This document shows, one piece after another, positions 32,301 through 44,975 of a DNA stretch of 64,000 bases (within the stretch, counting starts at the first letter, position 1; each line of letters starts with the position of its first letter). Source of the stretch: Amoebophrya sp. A120 (lineage: Eukaryota > Sar > Dinophyceae > Syndiniales > Amoebophryaceae); the NCBI GenBank assembly GCA_905178155.1, contig CAJINV010000013.1, forward strand, positions 2,910,158 to 2,974,157. The letters run 5' to 3'. The translations under genes were made by a program, and so were the position numbers. Below the pieces are notes generated by a model. The model saw only the letters and a list, made by a program, of their open reading frames with translations. It was not told the origin of the DNA and did not search any database.

Positions 32301-35300
32301 GGGACGCTTACTTTGCCGGAGATTATGGAACGGATTCTGCTCAGGCACATGCAAGCAGTGAGAATGCCAGCTTTGTCATCACGGAGGACGATGTGGAGGC
32401 CACTCTGCGACTGCTGGAGAACGGGCTGCAACACGTCGAGTCGTGTTTAAGTCGGATGATGATTTCTGCTTCAGCAGTGCTGGATGAAGGCGGAAATAGC
32501 TCTACTCTTGTGGCAGAAGTTGTTGCAGAAAAAGGTACAACAACAACTACGAAAGAAGCCACATGCACGTCAAGAGGCCGCGCAGGCGAAGAGATGTTGA
32601 ACACCGACATCGACGTTTTGAACTACAAGACTGCAGCCAGCACTGGACGAGAAGGAGTTCTTGGGAGCAGAAGTGAGCAAAGATTGTTACTGCAAAAATC
32701 GGAATCCAGAAGCTCCACGAACCGCGACAATGAATCCAACCACCTGCTCGAGCAGATCACCGAGGCCAGCGGGTCGAACACGGGCGGGAGCACTCGCGAC
32801 CGCACGGGCGGCAGTTCCTCCAGTTGCACCACGTATGGCGCGGGGGGAAACTACTACGGCGGTAGCTACCACTCCCTGCAGTTCCCGGTGTCCGTGGTTA
32901 GCCCGCCGCCGAGGCGAAGTCAGGAAAGAGGTGGTAGGAGGAGCTTTAGCAGGAGAAGCAGGAGAGAAGTAGACGAAGAGGACAACCAAGTTATTCGGAT
33001 GAACGCCGATTCCAGCGAAAACTCGTCGAATAGCAACCTGTACTCAGAAATTCTTCTGATGCACAACAGTTCGGACGAAGAGCGGGCCGCACTGGGGGTG
33101 GATACAGGACTGGAAAAAAGTAAATGCTTGATCGTAGACCATGCTGAAAACCAGAAAGGAAAGAACATAGCAGGCGACAGGGACGACGAAAGTATAAGTA
33201 ACACCAGAAAGACGCCGATAAAAAAAGAACGGGTGGATAGTGTGCCATCAAAGGGTGGGACCACGTCGAAAAGAACTAGGAACAGAAAGAACAGGCGCAT
33301 TAATACACCTGGTGGGTTTAGAAGTACTAGTAGCGACGGAGGGAACATCAACCAGCAGGACGAGATAGTTATTACAGAGGACGAAGGAGAAACGAATTCT
33401 ACACCAGCAGGAGGTGCAAAAACTAGTCCTAAACTTCCACGTGACGAGACCTCCTGCTCTCCTGCAGGATCCAAAATGGCACGAGACCACCAGCGAGCCC
33501 AGCTGCTGAACAACAACACTTTCGATATGACGATCCAAATTAGTGACTTTGACCCTTTCTCGAACTCCTGCCGTCGCCGACTCTCCTCGGAAGACGGGGT
33601 AATGTCCGCACAGAGTGAAGATCTCCATGCTAGAACTGGGCCAAATTCGCCGAGTTCATCGTCGGAGGCTGATCATCAAGACTCTTCTCGGCTCGGTATG
33701 AGTAAGAGCCATCCGTTGTTGTTTGGCGAGGATCTCCACCTAGCTGCGCCCTCTCAAGGACGAGAGCCGTCAACGCCACCAATAGCAAGAAGTGGTGAAG
33801 AAACGGAGTTTCCGCTCCGGCGAGGCAGCACGACCGTGCAGCCGGCGTTGCTGTCGTCGCAGACATCGGCAGAGGATGAACTTCGAAGCGGAGGTTCGCC
33901 AGAAAATAAGAGTATCAACATCGTGTACGCAGCAGACGAGGAGTACGACGAGAATTATCTGAAAGACGCAAAATTCGACAGCCGACTGACCGTTCTTCCC
34001 TTCGCGTCGCCGCCGGCAACACTTTTCACCGATGACGACCGAAGTTCCTCTCATTCTTCACACGAAAAGCCAGGAGCCAGTGGAACTAGCACCAGTCGGA
34101 GAAGCTCTGTTGCCGGCGTAGCAAATGTGGTTTCCCGGAGGCGGCAGATAGCCTCGTGCGAGGCAGAGGAGAGTGGAAGAGCGGAAAGTGTAATCATAGG
34201 CGAAGCTGCGTCCTCGTCCAGTCAAAACACGATGAACATCAGGCCGGTGGTGCCGGAAAAAAATGCCACGCTAGAAGAGCCCTCCAATGTCACGGGAACA
34301 GAAAATTGCGACGAAATAAAGGCAGAAGCGAACAGCTACGAAGACGGGCCTCTAGAGAGACAAATAGAAGATGTTGATGACCGGGAGTGTAAAGTGCTTG
34401 CCGGAACCGCGGTGCAAAAGAAGTACTTGCAAGTGCCGGGGATAGAAGTAAGCGCGGCGGGGTACGGTAAGAATAAGAAAGCGAAGCCGAAAGCGCTCCC
34501 GCCTGTAGGCGAGGATGGTTCTTCCACTGGCAAAGGGAAAGAAAAAATAAAATTTGGTCGCACGTGCCAGCTGCTTGGATCAGCACCAGCAGGAAATTCG
34601 CGAGAAGTAGGAAAGACTGACCAAACAGCAGCTCGTGGCGAAGACGAGATACACGGAACTACAACACATCAGAAGGAGAATATCAAAAGCAACGCCGCTA
34701 TTGCCAGCAAGCCACCAGAGCGCCAGCGGTTGCACTACAAGTTGCGAAAAGTACCGTGTTCTGCCCCAGATTTCGGCAAGGAAATCGACATCGTGTGCAA
34801 CGGGTTGGGGACAACCTACGACGACGGGGCCGCCTGGCAGGCCGCCGCGCTCCCCTTGCGGATCTTCAACGGGGTGTCCTTTCTCCTGCTGCTCGCCTAC
34901 ATTGTGCTGACCATTCAATCCTTGCTGCGTGCCTATTTCTGCGACGACGACCAGAAACTTATCGCCTTGAGAAACGAAAGGTCGGCGGACAAAATCTTGG
35001 AACAGGTCAGCAACTTCCGCGTGGAAGACTTCTACGAGGTAAAGTTGCTGCACGAAGAAGACGAATGCGACGCTTCGCAGGAGTTGCAACATCAGAGATA
35101 TAGTGACGGAACTAGTACAGGTTCTTTCTTATTTTCCTCTGATGTACAAGACGCATCACGATCAAGATCAGCATCGTCTCAGGAACAGCAGCTGCACAAT
35201 ATGAAAAAGCCGGCGACAAAAGCGGAGAAATACGTGATCGAGCTTTTAAAACGGATCGATCAGTCCGGCAGCAACGTGGTTTACTTCACCAACGCGCCCG

Positions 35301-37054
35301 TTTCCCCCCACTCGCCTCGCTTCGGCGAGCACGAGGAGCACAGGAGCAAGAGCAAGAGCAAGAGCGGGCGGTTTTTTATGCAACGGAGGAAAAGCTTGTC
35401 AAATCTGTTCGGCGCGCCGGGGATCTCGTCTAGTAGTACTTTGATGAAAACCACCTACCAAGACCAGAACCCGAGCGCCTCTGTTCCTGGTGGGGTGTTG
35501 TCCCCTTTCGAAAACAGCACGCCGCAGTCCACGCCAGACACGACACCCTTCTCGTCGCCGGCCCTGGGCAGGTTCGGCGGGATGGGTGGGAGGGACCACT
35601 CTGCAGGCGCCACCGGAGCAGAAGGTCCGAAAGAGGCTCCGAACCTGCAGTATCGCCAGGTACTGCGAAATCTTCACCTGAGAAATACTAACTCCGTGGG
35701 CGAGGATTTATCCGAACCAAGGCCGCCACGACAAGAGGCCATTTATGCAGCTCAGCAGGCAACGCTACCGCCTCTTCCAGTCGTCCAACCGCAAAATAGT
35801 AATTATCACAAACCCTCCCTCCGGTTTTTCGCGGAAGGGTTGCACAGCGGGGTGTTCCGCCACGTGGCTTGCCGAGCGGAGTGCGGCCGCATGGTCTTAG
35901 CAACGGCCTTCTCCGTGTACTTCCCCGAGGAGAGCGATATTGACGCTGTGAGCCGGCAGACGAACTTGCAGAAGCACAAGAGCTGCGAATTTTTCGGCAA
36001 GGAGATCGTGTCCATCTCGTTGGAGAAGACTTCCTGCGACGTTTTAGTTCTGTTCGCCAACGGGAGCATTGCGAGGTGCAGGAGTAACACGGCGGGGGAC
36101 GATCATGCCACCGGGAGGTCAACGTCTTCCTTTTCCAGCAAAACCACGAAAGTGGAGTTCGCCGGGGGCGGGTTGCGGCGGGCGGAAAAGCGCGCCGAGG
36201 CGCTGCTGCCGTTCCCCGGGCATCTTTACAGTCACGGCGGTCGTGCAGCTGGGGACGGGCAGGTGGGTGCTGGAAGTAGCTGGAGCACAAGACCCTACGA
36301 CCATGATATGCTGATGGCAGTGAAGACAAAGCAAAATAACGAGGGGCTGTTGCTGTGGCTGTCGCAGCACCAAACCAAACCAAAGGTAAGACCACCAGCA
36401 GGAGCAGCTGCGCCACACGGGCCGCCCTCTTCTGCGAAAAATGTGAGAACAGCACAGGGGCAGGAACAAGATCTTCAGACTGCTGCAGCAGCTCCTGCCT
36501 CGGATCATCCAAACAGTTCTACTTCGTCCTCAACTGCTAGTAATCTGTCGAGAAGACGCGACGTACTACTGCCACACGAGCTGCTGAGAAGAAGAGACGG
36601 GAACAGCACGGAAGAAGTAGAGCAGGAACAACTTCTACAACAAGTATCTGCTGCAAGAAGGCGCAGCAGTCCCCAGGAAGAAATATTGAATTCCCCCAAC
36701 GACGACCCACCAGGAAAAGTCTACTACAAGCCGAAGTCGCGATTTCTTTCCCTCCCGCTCACTTTTGAGGAGACCAAGCTTCCGTTACGGGAGATAAAGT
36801 TCGGGATTTTTGCCGGCCAGGACCGGATGCTGTGGCACGACAAGTCCAGGAGAACCTACGTGTTCGGAAGGGAGAGAAATGAAGTCGAGGAGGATGTTGG
36901 CTCTGCGAGCAGCGCTGTAAGAACGTTTCAGCAAACGGATTTCAAACTTCTGACTACAATTCATCATCCCGAGTGGCGGTCGGCCTGTTCCCTGTCAGAG
37001 GACCGGTTTCTGCTCTTACGCGTCGGCGCGCTCGAAGTGATGCGGCGGAATTGA
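26305..37054 (+). CDS. Giant multi-pass membrane protein (about 3,100 aa), unknown alveolate-type family
   Basis: ATG 26305 begins MEFVTAAFAGTLASTAQQIW. Exons 26305-26363, 26648-26658 (11 nt), 26961-27088 and 27420 onward are joined by removing elements E10, E11 and E12. An unresolved conventional intron then leads to about 27774 (acceptor ACCAG). That exon runs to 30167, and removal of E13 continues the frame into a 2,200-codon exon (30431-37054). Hydrophobic segments: 27420-27478, 27806-27895 (WTASFVYLMLATWLALHAS), 28923-29055 (two), 29224-29272 and 34862-34939 (IFNGVSFLLLLAYIVLTIQS). A Cys cluster (VCIFCESCCHCC) lies at 29104-29140. Most of 30431-34700 is Ser/Glu/Gly disorder. The C-terminal region after 35815 (SLRFFAEGLHSGVFRHVACR, VSISLEKTSCDVLVLFANGS) looks beta-rich and folded. 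The pattern W-L-REDI, EGKMLY and WLALHAS reminds me of unnamed dinoflagellate membrane proteins, but I cannot name a function. Confidence 0.75.
26364..26642. mobile_element. Introner element E10, family C (279 bp)
   Basis: Ends TATCCTGAGTAAAAACGTAC and GGTACGTGTTTACTCAGGATA. Perfect 5-bp direct repeat ATCTG (26359-26363, 26643-26647). Phase 2. Contains TTGTAATGC (26395-26403) and TTGTCATGC (26556-26564). Its interior is almost identical to E18 at 48467-48745, and the two are equal in length. Confidence 0.9.
26659..26955. mobile_element. Introner element E11, family A (297 bp)
   Basis: Left end TATCCACTGCAAATGTGTCT, right end CAGACATGTTTGCAGTTGACA (GATA changed to GACA). Perfect 5-bp direct repeat CAACC (26654-26658, 26956-26960). 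Phase 1 (AAC C joins GA AAT). Separated from E10 by an 11-nt exon. Confidence 0.85.
27089..27414. mobile_element. Introner element E12, family B (326 bp)
   Basis: Left end TATGAAAAGAAAAAATCCCC (first bases diverged), right end GGATTTTTCCTTTCGATA. Perfect 5-bp direct repeat GCAAG (27084-27088, 27415-27419). Phase 0. TTGTCATGC at 27226-27234. Confidence 0.9.
30168..30425. mobile_element. Introner element E13, family C (258 bp)
   Basis: Left end TATCCTGTGTAAAAACGTCC, right end GGACGTTTTTACACAGGATG (last base changed). Perfect 5-bp direct repeat CGCCC (30163-30167, 30426-30430). Phase 0. It joins the 800-codon and 2,200-codon open frames of the giant gene. TTGTCATGC at 30336-30344. Confidence 0.9.
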
Positions 37055-38986
37055 TGGGAGAAGTGAATGATTGAAGATGAAGAAATATTAAAGCAGCTGG
37101 GAAAAGTAAAAACTCAAGGGGAAAGTGTACATAGAAAATTGCTCTGCTTTTTCAAATGCATGCGCAAGTAGTCATGTGCCTTCGCTTGCTTTTACGACCT
37201 CAAGATTCGTGATACGAATTCGAATACCACATGCAACGACCATTTTTTTTTGCGAGGTACCAATAGACAAAACCACATTTATCCACATCTATACGTAGAA
37301 CTCAAGTGCGACAACCACAACTCGATAGAACCTTTTTTTGCAATAGATTCAACGATTTTATCTCTGCTTCTAGGGAATACCAGAAAGATTTACACAACTG
37401 ACAGGCTGTACACCTGATCACTTGATGACAAATTGCAGGCGAGTAGAATGATTTGCATATGGGAATATTCAAGAACGCAAGCGGCCAAAAATTGTACTTT
37501 TTTGCCAAAAATTTGGAATTGCAAACTTTGAATTTTGGAAGACATCAACAGCAGTAAGTACTTGTGGAGAATGCTAGAATACACAGACACTCCGATTACA
37601 GATATAATGAACGCGCCACTTGTCGTGTATGTACACGAGAACATTTTTTCAACAACAAAGCGACATAGAACGAACGAAGTCGAAGAACGCCACAAAATTG
37701 GGTGAGAGTCGCCCAGGCAGCGACTGCAGCCTGCGGTTTGTGGGAAAGAGGTTACGAGGCGAGGCAGGCGATTGAGGTGTTCAGGAAAATCCTGCTGAGC
37801 CAATTGTTCCTAGTTTGACGCACGCTTGCGCACTACTCAACGACATCAGAACATTATCTTGCGATAAAAATATGCATCGAAGAACATCAAGTACAATCTA
37901 GCGAGATGAAACTACCCAGCAAGTCATCAATTTGCGCACGTGTAATACTGCAGAAACTTTGGACCAGTAGGGACGTACAAACTTCCATCCCGGTTGTTGT
38001 AAAACTTGCGATGCAGAAAGATGTAGTTGGCACTACTAGTCTTCTTGCAACACAACCTACTTAGAAGGCGCGCGCACAGCAACTGTTCCATGTCATGACC
38101 GGTGCGGCTTGGAGACATATTTTTTGCTTCCGCCACCGCGAAGATCTGATCGTACTTCTGATCTTTGGAGCCCGCGTCATGTATAGCCATATAGATTTTA
38201 TTGACAAGCCACGGTGCGTGAAACATAGAAAGACCTCCTCCTCCAAGAAACACACAGCAACAAGCCCTCAATTGTGGCTTCTCAAGGACATACATCAGAA
38301 ATCAAATCTTCTCTAAGTACACCATCGACGGAAGTAGACGTAATAGCTAGTAGCGACGTGGAAAGATTAACACCATCTAGTAGCAGCATCCCGACAATAC
38401 TTAACTACTAGGCCACAGACATTTGCATTTCTTGCGAAGTTCTTGGCGGCACAAACACAAAGCAACGTTTTAGTCGTGAGCAGATGAACAATTGAAGATA
38501 CTGTAGGCCACGTGGCGATATGGTTGTTCGTTCTTTATTCTCATCTTCGGCGAAGAAATTTCCACTTCGCAATTGACAATTTTTTCTTGTCCAACTCCGG
38601 CATCGAAGATCTTGGCGGCACCGAAAGTCCCTGACTTTCTTGGGCGATGAAAGCGGAGTAACTACACGCACAACCACGTTGATAGAAGAAGTACCAGCGT
38701 CGTGTGCCTGTCGTTCTTCTTACACATCCTTCATCAAATAATTTGGTTTGCTGACCAGCGTCGGGAGCGGGGCCAGGCACCGGCACCGACGTGGTAGTGT
38801 GACGGCCTATTTTGATATCCTCGGAGCAAAAATTGCACCGTCTTCATATATACTACGCCAGGTAGTAAGTAGAGGAATCCTTTAGAAGCACCACACATCA
38901 ACAATTTTCAGCGCCAGGGCTCCGCCTCGCGGCTTCAAGTGCTGTTGCGTGAAAAACAGCGAACTTGCTCGTGCTGTGACGAGACC
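37055..38986. other. Intergenic, 1.9 kb, no gene
   Basis: ORFs are short, on both strands, and without coding composition. No introner ends found. Presumably holds the 3' UTR of the giant gene and the promoter of the next. Confidence 0.5.
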
Positions 38987-41900
38987 ATGGCCGCGAGAGA
39001 AGAAGTCCCGGATACTTCGCTTTCCGGCGACGGAGGGGGGGATGGCGAACGTGAGCAGGAAGGCGAACGCGGCGAGGACCAAGAGATGCCTCCGGCGGAA
39101 GGGGATCAGCAAGAACTACATGCGGGAATAGCGCCGCAACAGGACGGCCCCAATCGAAGTTGGATCGACAACACGTGTCTCCTCGATGCCTCTGATGGTA
39201 CAAGTTTTTTACACTAAAATTCCTTACCGCGTTGCTTTCAGAACTCTGATGTGTGCATGTTTGCTTTTGATACTTATGCATGCGTTGTACTTGCGCACGT
39301 GGCATTAAACGTACTTCGAAATGCTCACGAAAATTGAAAGAATTTTCCACGACTTTGACAGACGAAGATGAAGAGTCCGCTGCTTGCGGTCCAGGGGGAG
39401 AGGAAAACGGTAAGGATGCGAAGAACCCTGATCTTGGTAGAACTGTAGTCAAGCAGGAGGACAAAAACAGCGACGATAAAACTATTGGCAATGTTGAAAA
39501 TGCTGAAAAGAACAACGCGAGTAGTAGTTGTCCGCACTTGATTTCTTCCACCACGGTGGAGCAGGAAGACGCCCCGCCGCAGCTGTACCTGCCCCAAGTG
39601 ACGGACTTCCTTGAGAATCGTGCGTCTGGAGATGGTTCTTGTCCGAGCCGGGGGGAAATCGTGCTGAACCAGGGTCGTGGTGGTGCAACCGCAAATGGCA
39701 GCAATTCCTTGTACTACTCCACTAACGCGCAGCAAACCTCTTTCCTGCAAACCCCGGCCCTGGGTGTGGTCGAGCCGATGTCGCCACCGGACGACGCAAT
39801 GAATGGGTTGGGCGGGGGTACTAGCAGTAAAAATCTGAAGGAAAACTACGAACTTTCCACTCCGAACGGAAGCCCGAACAGCTCCATTTCATCTTTCAGC
39901 GGTAAGAATAAAGTTCAGCATGATGAGCGGGGTCATCGGCAGCAAAAATTCAATGCCGCTTCGAGCGCCGGGAACAAACAAGGTGGCGGCGAAGACAAAA
40001 ACGATCATAGCGGGAGATCCTCGAGTAGTTCATCCGGTAGCGATGAAGAAAGTTCCTCACGGTCGTCGTCATCCGGTTCGCGACGAAGTAGAGGATCCTC
40101 GTCATCGAGTTCGTCAGTTAGTAAGGGGAAAAAGGAGAAAAAGCGGCGGCGGAAGAGCAAGAGCAGTGCGTCATCCAAGTCTTCTTCGTCCAGTCGGAGT
40201 TCCTCCTCGCAGAAGTCCCCCTCCAAGGATCCCCGTGCCAAGAAATCCGCCACGATTTGTTCCAAGCGGGACAAGAAACGAGACCGGAAAGAAAAGGAGC
40301 GGAAGAACAATAATAAAGCCTCTACAACTCATGGTACCGCGAGCGGCAGAAACCGCCACAACAAGCGGAATAAGAAGGAGAAAAAGAAAAAGAACAAGAA
40401 GCGAAAAAAGTCTTCTTCCTCTTCGGGTTCCTCCTCCTCGAGAAATAGAAACGGCGGACGGCGGAATAAAAGTTGCAGTACTGCGGCGATTCACTTTGGA
40501 GGTGGTGCCTACAGTTCACGTGGCGAAGATCTTCACGATCGGGGGCGCAACAAGCGGAGCCGCGAGAGCCGAGACCGTGCGGGTGGGCCGCGGCGAGGGA
40601 ACATCAACTCGTGCAGGTATGATAATTATGACAAAAGTTCTTACCACGAGCGTCGTGACCGTGAGCACGACCGCTACAACCGCCGGGGCGAGGCGACACA
40701 GCGGCGGCTGGGCCGCGTCGGCGGCACGAATTACCCGCCAGACGATGATTTTTACAGAAGTAGAATGCAGCAGGGCGCCTCCTCGCGGGGACATGGTGAG
40801 AGCGAGCGGTATCCGTCCAGGCGAGGCAGCATGGATGTGGATTATCGTGGCGGTGGTGGCGGAGCAGGAGGGCAACAACAGCACGTCGTGAACAGCAGCA
40901 TCAGAACGCAATTAGATCACCCGCGCGACCTGCTCTTCAGTAACAAAAACAACGCTACGGTGTCATTAACGAGCAGGAGCGGCGGGGTCGCGTCTACCTC
41001 CTCTTTGATGCGCCGGAATGTTAATATGAGTGCGGACATGTCCTCCTATCAGGCGTTTTCATCAGGAGCCGGACATGATTTTGCTCCGGATCATAATTTG
41101 GTGGGCGGAAAAGCCACAAAGATGTCAAAGACCAAAGACAGTTCGGTTCTTTTGGAAAACATTCTCTCGAAGAACGGGATCGCGGGGAACCACGATAGAG
41201 TCGGAGCAAATCCACAAGTGCAGGGTGGACTACCCGGGCAACGAAACCCGAGTTGCCGCGACAGCTCGAATTGCTCACCCAGAAAGGCGGGTAAAAGAAA
41301 TAAAAAAGGCAAAAAGGGGCTTGCACAAGCGGGCTCAATGATGTCTACAGGTGGGAATATGACACTACTAGGTGTAGTGCCGCAGAACAACAGCGTTCGT
41401 GGCGGAGTTAGCGGAAACATTCAACCGTATTCGGGGATGAATGAAGCTGCCACGGCCGCCCCGAAGCGAGGGACATTGGTGCCGCTCAGTCATGGAGCGG
41501 CAAAGGCTGCCGCGGCGCGGGGAACAGGTGCAGCTCAAATGTTGTTGAATACGCGGAAAAACACCTCCATCAATGGGAGCCTGAATAAACAGCGAAGTCG
41601 CGGTCAGGGAAACAATAAAGCTGGGCGGCGGTTGTCGGAGGTGAACAGGAACGAGGACAGCAGTTGCCACTTGTCTTCGCCGAACTTCAATAATGAGGAA
41701 GACCAGGAACAACTCTTCCCGGCGGGGAGCAGAGACACAACGACTGTCAACAACGCGCGGAAAGCGAGTAAAGACCTGGAAGAACCGCCAGCGCAGCTGT
41801 CGGAAGAGTGTAAGAAGAATATCGAAGAAAGATGTAAGGAGATCCGGGAAAAGGATAACATTTCGTCGTCGGACGAGGACGTCGAGAAGAGCGGCGGCCT

Positions 41901-44900
41901 GCTGGAGAAAAAAGTAAAAGAAGAGAAGGAAAATAACGTCGCCCCTGCGGTGGTGACACAAAAAACTTCGCCCGACGAGCAGAAGGACTCCGAAGGTACA
42001 ACAGTTACTAAGAAAAGCCTCAATGGCGGCGCCGCCGCCGTGGACGAGGAGCAGGATGATGTGATCCTGGACCACGGCGCGCAGCAGGGAAGCAGCGGAA
42101 GTGACGAAAATACCAAGCTCCAAGGCGTCAAGGTCATCGAGAGAGGAGACGACGTGCACCTTGCTGACGTAGAAATGAAAGACGCGGAAACTATGAAAGG
42201 CGAAGAACAGCAAGACGAAGCTGAAATCAAGAGCAGGAGTAAGACAGATTCAGCCAAAGAACTGTGTCCTGGCACCTGGCAGGGAAAGAATGGCGACGGA
42301 GGTGTCGTAGTTGACATGGGCAATGATCTCTCGTCGGACAACGAAGCGGCCGCATCCGATTTCAACAGCAACGCCTCCGCTTGGGACCACGTGTTGTCAC
42401 CGAGCAAGGGGGAAAATTTCGTGCAGGATAGCACGGTCGTGGTGGAAGAAAACGATAACGATGTCGAAACAAATAGCGCTGCAGTAAGTAGCACCGCGGC
42501 CACGGGGATTGCGATGCTGCCGAAGGAAGTGGTGGCGGAGGTACTTAAGGCATAAGCATAAAAGTAAGTACTTTTGGAATGAGACGAAATAGCGCTCGTC
42601 CGCTGATTCTCGTTGGTATGGTGCACATGAATAAATTTCGCCTTTTTGATATGCACTTTGTATCTATGATGTTATCTTCGGAAAAAAAATTGTGAAAAAA
42701 TAAAACGCTGGCAGGTTGAAGGAAGAAGGCTGACCCATTTGAACATAGGAAAGGAGCAGCTGTTGAAGAAGAGAGAAACCACCCGACAGCAGAAACTCGC
42801 GGAGCAGCGGGCGAAGTTTGATCAGCAGAGGGATCTCCGGACCCGGAATATGCATTGCAGGAGTATTGTACTGGTAGTGATTGCATTACAATTTTTTTCG
42901 AAAAATGGAGTTTGTCATGCTGGAATAATACGTATTAAACAAAGACACCTGTGGTCGTGCAAGATTGCGATTATAACAAGGGCGATACTTCTTTTGCACA
43001 GGATACGGAAAGCGCAGCAGCAGAAGGAACGGTTCGAGCAGCAGCGGAAGCAGCAGCAGAACGTATCATAAGGAAAAATCCCCCCTCCCCATATCGAAAC
43101 GAAGTTTCTGATGCTGGATTTCCGTACACGCATCAGATTTGTCTTGCAGTAGAGGACTGCAGGCATATGTCAAGCCTCAGTCGCGAGGTTTTGACGTAGG
43201 CGCCTAGCATGGCAAACGTGTATGCTCTAAGCCCAACAGCATCACAAACCGCATGCGAAATGCGGGGCGCTCTCTGGACTTGCCTTCTTGCAAGACAGAC
43301 AGGATTTGAGGTAACAAATGCGCATCACAAATTTTCAGACGGATACGTTTTCAATATGGGGAGGGGGGATTTTTCCTTACGATAGAACGCGCAGCAGCAT
43401 CAGGATTCGTTAGAGCAGGAAAGCCACGAGCCGGCGATTCCCCTACCCTCCTGCGTCGCGAACTCGATCGCGCAACCAATGATGATGCAAAACGAGGACG
43501 ACGATCGTGGGAGGCAAGTAAACCGGAAAAATGCCAAGAAGAACACGGCCTACAAGCCCACTAGTGGGTATTTCGGGGGCCTTGCCGGGGTCAGGAAGGA
43601 CAGCAGAGATAACAGCGAGTTGTTTGTTGATAATGCTTCGCACAGGAACGGACCGTACAGCAGTCACGGAGCAGGCGGGGGACGCGATGATGACTCCAAT
43701 ATGCTGCGAGACCGCGGCGCTGCGCAGAATCACGGTCGCGGATATGGGAAACATCGGCGCCGCCGAAGATCGCGGTCGAAGGAGCGCAACAACAATTGGT
43801 CGACGTTCTTTGGCAATACTGCAGGCCCTGGCAGTTCTTCGAGCTCCGTGGCGGGGAACAATGTGGGCGGGGGCGGCGGTTGTAATGCGCACCCACTTCA
43901 CCCGCCTTCGGATCTGTTTCAAGAACAGAACGACGACCGCAACGTTGGCCAAGGAGGAGGAAGCCGTTGGTTGAAAAAGGGCGTTTACTCCGAGCGGATT
44001 CGCGGCCGGACCAAATCGAAGCAGAAGCAAAGGAGCAGAGAACAGGCTCAGCGGAGCAGAGAACAGCACGGGAAGAGGAACAACGCGGCTGGTTCGCACA
44101 GCAACTACGGGCAGTACGGTGCTTACAAGAACTCTTACAACGAACAGGACTACTATAACAACCAGTACGAGTACGAAGTGGACGAAAACGGCCGGCGCAT
44201 CGATCCGCACGCTGCACAAGGAGAAAGGGCAGCTGCCTTGATCCACCAACGCAGTGGAGAGAATAATAATAATGCTACTTCTACTTCTTTATCTTTCCCC
44301 ATGCCCAAGAAATCGGGACGGTTGGTTTCCAAAGACGGCGAGTTTGAGGTCGACGACGAGATGCATGGCGGGACCGGAACTGGTTCTAACGGGGGCGAAA
44401 ATTATGTGAAACAAGCAGGCGACCACCTGAACGAGGGGAAAGCGCTGTACCCAATCAAGGGCGCGGTGTTGCAGCCCTGGAACGTATTGCTGAATACGGA
44501 CGGGAAGCGGGAGGAATACGCGGAAAGGCAGCAACAGATCAAGGCGAGCAAGGCTACTGCTGCTTGGCATCAGGAAGATGCTGAGGACGACGACTGGGAC
44601 GATTGGTGGACCTGGACGGAGACCATACCTGTGCGGACGGTGCGGACGGACGGACAGACGATGACCATGATCAAAGGAGTAGCACATCCTGATCCGGACA
44701 TACTAAATGATAATCAGCCCAAGAATAACATCCTGAATACTAAAAAGCACCAGCCTCCGGCGTGGCAAGGAGGAAAAGTCGCCAGAGTGGGAACAACAGG
44801 GGAAGCTGCCGCGTCAGCGAATGGAGACGCGGCCAGCAGTAGTTCTAGCGCGTCATCCTCCTCGGCTGCGAATGTGGTGACGACGATCCCAGAAAATAGT

Positions 44901-44975
44901 AACCCGCCCCCCGACGCGCCGGAAGCTCAAGCTGATGCAACTCAGTACTCGGAATTTTACTGCTTTATTGTCTAG
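38987..44975 (+). CDS. Very large SR-like low-complexity protein (1,720 aa), probably nuclear
   Basis: Exons: 38987-39197, 39362-42540, 42715-42848, 43011-43063 and 43390-44975 (5,163 nt). Intron 1 (39198-39361) is GTACAA...GACAG, phase 1; intron 2 (42541-42714) is GTACTT...GGCAG, phase 0, and bypasses a TAA at 42553. The last two junctions are elements E14 and E15. The N-terminus is acidic (GDGGGDGEREQEGERGEDQE). Residues around 300-460 are an RS-type domain: runs of SSSSRSSSS, KKEKKRRRKSKSS and RDRKEKERKNNN. Next come Arg/Tyr/Gly-rich repeats (YDKSSYHERRDREHDRYNRR), then acidic and Asn/Gly stretches, a Gln-rich helix (KERFEQQRKQQQN) assembled across E14 and E15, and a C-terminal DDDWDDWWTWTETIP patch. 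RS domains generally mark splicing-related or nuclear-body proteins; that role is inferred from composition. No RRM or other folded domain was seen. Confidence 0.75.
42849..43005. mobile_element. Introner element E14, family D (157 bp, shortest)
   Basis: Left end TATGCATTGCAGGAGTATTG, right end GCGATACTTCTTTTGCACAG then GATA. Perfect 5-bp direct repeat CGGAA (42844-42848, 43006-43010). Phase 2. TTGTCATGC at 42912-42920. Confidence 0.85.
43064..43384. mobile_element. Introner element E15, family B (321 bp)
   Basis: Left end TATCATAAGGAAAAATCCCC with CTCCCCATATCGAAA core; right end GGGGATTTTTCCTTACGATA. Perfect 5-bp direct repeat GAACG (43059-43063, 43385-43389). Phase 1. One of the cleanest family B copies. 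Confidence 0.92.

Noticed and set aside
42553-42555. TAA as the end of the SR-like gene
   Set aside because: A GT-AG intron from 42541 to 42714 joins the frame, in phase 0, to an exon chain that continues in frame through E14 and E15 to 44975. A separate gene starting at 42715 would lack an ATG. The alternative is not excluded without cDNA.
41604-42656. 350-codon minus-strand ORF rich in Ser
   Set aside because: Antisense of the Glu/Ser/Asp-rich SR-like gene; no motif of its own.
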